From CAXDOZ01 sp963991145 (GTDB lineage: Bacteria; Bacteroidota; Bacteroidia; Chitinophagales; JABDMM01): a stretch of DNA of 40,921 nt. The notes under the pieces were generated by a model. It had not been told where the DNA came from and made no database searches. It worked only from the letters and a program-made list of their open reading frames with translations. How positions within the stretch are numbered: the stretch's first letter is position 1; each line of letters begins with the position of its first letter. Both the position numbers and the translations under genes were made by a program. Below are positions 39,703 through 40,921 of the stretch, one piece after another. The DNA lies in assembly GCA_963991145.1 (NCBI GenBank), contig CAXDOZ010000010.1, forward strand, positions 1-40,921. The letters run 5' to 3'.

Positions 39703-40227
39703 ATGTTAGGAATAGGATCTCAAGTAAAACACCCAACATTTGGAGAGGGGGTGGTAGTAGGTGTAGACCGCGAATTCTACAAAATTTACTTTCATTCAGA
39801 AGATAAGGCCAGAGCGATAGCCATCATCTTTGAAGGATTAGAAACGATAGAAGGAGTTGAGGCTGAGGCACCTCCGATCGATCTGGAAGACTTTGAAAGG
39901 TCAATGAGAAAGTTGCTCGCTGAGTATATCGATCCGAAACCAATGATTGGTATGGGAGCAAAATGGATCAGAGGGACAGTTACTTTAAATCCGGGCGACC
40001 CGGATCTATCATCAAAAGAAATTCCCATTGATACTTTCTTCAATAAAATTGTGATGGTTCGGGAAAGGCTAAGAGTCCTGGAGCAGAACATCAACAATCA
40101 CGAGAAGCTAGACAACGAGGATAGAATTCATCTTCAACAGTATATCACAAGAGCATATGGAAGTTTGACAACATTCAATGTGCTGTTTCAAAGTAAGGAG
40201 CAAGGATTTAAGGGAACGGGGAAATAA
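39703..40227 (+). CDS. Conserved protein with N-terminal SH3/Tudor-like (UvrD C-terminal-like) segment
   Basis: 174 aa, cytoplasmic. The first 50 residues (VKHPTFGEGVVVGVDREFYK ... FEGLETIE) read like the small beta-barrel at the C-terminus of UvrD/PcrA helicases and in CarD-like proteins, known for protein or RNA-polymerase binding. The remainder is helical with conserved-looking WIRGTVTLNPGDPDLSSKEI and a long coiled stretch (MVRERLRVLEQNINNHEKLD). I do not recognise the full family. It ends exactly where the convergent gene ends (TAATTA, no gap). Confidence 0.72.
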   Translation: MLGIGSQVKHPTFGEGVVVGVDREFYKIYFHSEDKARAIAIIFEGLETIEGVEAEAPPIDLEDFERSMRKLLAEYIDPKPMIGMGAKWIRGTVTLNPGDPDLSSKEIPIDTFFNKIVMVRERLRVLEQNINNHEKLDNEDRIHLQQYITRAYGSLTTFNVLFQSKEQGFKGTGK

Positions 40228-40921
40228 TTATTCGTCAAGATCCAGAAGCATCTTTTCGGCTCCTTCCTGATAACTATTTTCTCGACTTGAGAGCTCCTTC
40301 AATAAGGTAGTTGCTTCGGTGGTCTTACCTTTCTTAAGGAGAGCTTGTGACTTATACCAGATTGCACCGTCGGTGTAAAGATTGTCACCATTATTAATGA
40401 TGATATCAAAAGCGTCGATTGCCTTATTGAATTTGTTGGAATTGAAGTTTGACAATCCGAGGTAATAATAGGCCTCCATGTCATTTGGATCCTTCTTTAC
40501 TTCTTCATTAAAGCGGGAAGCTGCAGTCTTGAAGTTCCCTGCAAAGTATTCGTCATAAGCACTAGACTGATTATCCAGACTTTTAGAAGCCACGACTACT
40601 TCACTCATTTCAGACATATTTTGGACAAGTCCGATGTCGAGGTTTGATGAACGACCGTCAAAAACCGTGATCTCCCCAGTATAACTCTTGTATCCAAGAT
40701 ATTCAACAGTTACTGTTTCCTGACCAGCACTTGCAGGAAGTTCGTAGTATCCATTGGCGTCAGCAACTCCTCCCTGACCTTCAGATCCAACTACAGTTGC
40801 TCCAACAAGCGGGTCGCCAGTTTCTGAATCACGAACAAAGCCCCATACCCGACCGGCTTCCACTTCAAGTTGATAGGTCCCAGCACCCAATAAAGCATCG
40901 CGATCATTTGAGATCTCACTG
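40228..40921 (-). CDS. Carboxypeptidase-regulatory-like/TPR protein (5' part beyond the window)
   Basis: The frame stays open to the window edge, so the N-terminus is missing; codons upstream of a possible TTG at 40890 (NDRDALLGAG) continue without a stop. The visible part starts with a beta-sandwich carboxypeptidase-regulatory-like domain (GFVRDSETGDPLVGATVVGSE, about residues 11-80 of the visible protein), followed by a short acidic linker and three TPR-type units (about 105-215; EAYYYLGLSNFNSNKFNKAI, DGAIWYKSQALLKKGKTTEA). In Bacteroidota such proteins are often membrane-anchored behind an anti-sigma-like head, but that part is not seen. Confidence 0.8.
   Translation of the reverse strand, partial: SEISNDRDALLGAGTYQLEVEAGRVWGFVRDSETGDPLVGATVVGSEGQGGVADANGYYELPASAGQETVTVEYLGYKSYTGEITVFDGRSSNLDIGLVQNMSEMSEVVVASKSLDNQSSAYDEYFAGNFKTAASRFNEEVKKDPNDMEAYYYLGLSNFNSNKFNKAIDAFDIIINNGDNLYTDGAIWYKSQALLKKGKTTEATTLLKELSSRENSYQEGAEKMLLDLDE

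Overview
The window reads as an ordinary, gene-dense stretch of chromosome from a member of the Bacteroidota, probably a marine or aquatic Cytophagales/Flammeovirga-like or related lineage (the rank below phylum is inference). The evidence is a type IX secretion sorting domain on a secreted propeller protein, TAnnTTTG promoter -7 boxes, almost no Shine-Dalgarno sequences, an OmpA protein with thrombospondin type 3 calcium repeats, families largely confined to Bacteroidota (DUF2480, a PcrB-type prenylglyceryl-phosphate synthase, CoaX next to outer-membrane genes), and many lipoproteins and SPOR-like domains. G+C is moderate by eye. There is no insertion sequence, phage, CRISPR array, rRNA or obvious horizontally acquired island; the only RNA gene seen is tRNA-Phe.

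Layout. 1-3.84 kb: adenosylcobalamin-dependent ribonucleotide reductase (minus strand) with its terminator, and a 348-bp control region holding a -7 box, two DnaA-box-like 9-mers and a 19-bp inverted repeat. 3.84-6.3 kb: a tightly overlapping plus-strand operon of PcrB-like synthase, RsgA, D-aminoacyl-tRNA deacylase and a MazG-like pyrophosphohydrolase. 6.4-9.1 kb: OmpA/TSP3 porin, MscL and, convergent to it, an MscS channel. 9.1-14.7 kb: penicillin-acylase-type Ntn hydrolase, SLC13 transporter, a small conserved protein, MsrB and a membrane protein with a Cys-rich cytoplasmic head. 14.9-18.4 kb: T9SS cargo protein and a FadL-like porin. 18.5-22.2 kb: M42 peptidase, fatty-acid hydroxylase, an ArfB-GNAT-lipoprotein mini-operon and a DUF456 membrane protein. 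22.2-22.5 kb: a short intergenic region with two different tandem repeats.

22.5-35.4 kb is a long minus-strand run devoted mostly to the cell envelope: nucleoside-diphosphate-sugar-epimerase-like protein, CapA-SPOR fusion, CoaX, a PorV/FadL-like barrel, a TPR protein, LptC, a small membrane protein, a CNNM/HlyC protein, a PpiD-like chaperone, DUF2480, a lytic transglycosylase, tRNA-Phe and a PlsC-type acyltransferase. A strong terminator before lptC divides it. 35.5-40.9 kb: TauE/SafE permease, M16 lipoprotein protease with an EGF-like lipoprotein upstream, a small conserved protein and the 3' part of a carboxypeptidase-regulatory/TPR protein cut by the window edge.

The genes together are housekeeping (dNTP synthesis, translation quality control, CoA synthesis) and envelope assembly. 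I did not find a clear new defence or mobile system. The points most worth a second look are the CapA-SPOR fusion inside the CoaX-envelope cluster, the DnaA-box-bearing nrdJ promoter, several genes whose -7 box sits only 3-8 nt before the start codon (possible leaderless mRNAs), four convergent gene pairs with no gap at all, a recurrent CCCGA-N4-TCGGG hairpin at gene ends, perfect inverted repeats in front of mscL and in two promoters, and 7-bp and 9-bp intergenic tandem repeats.
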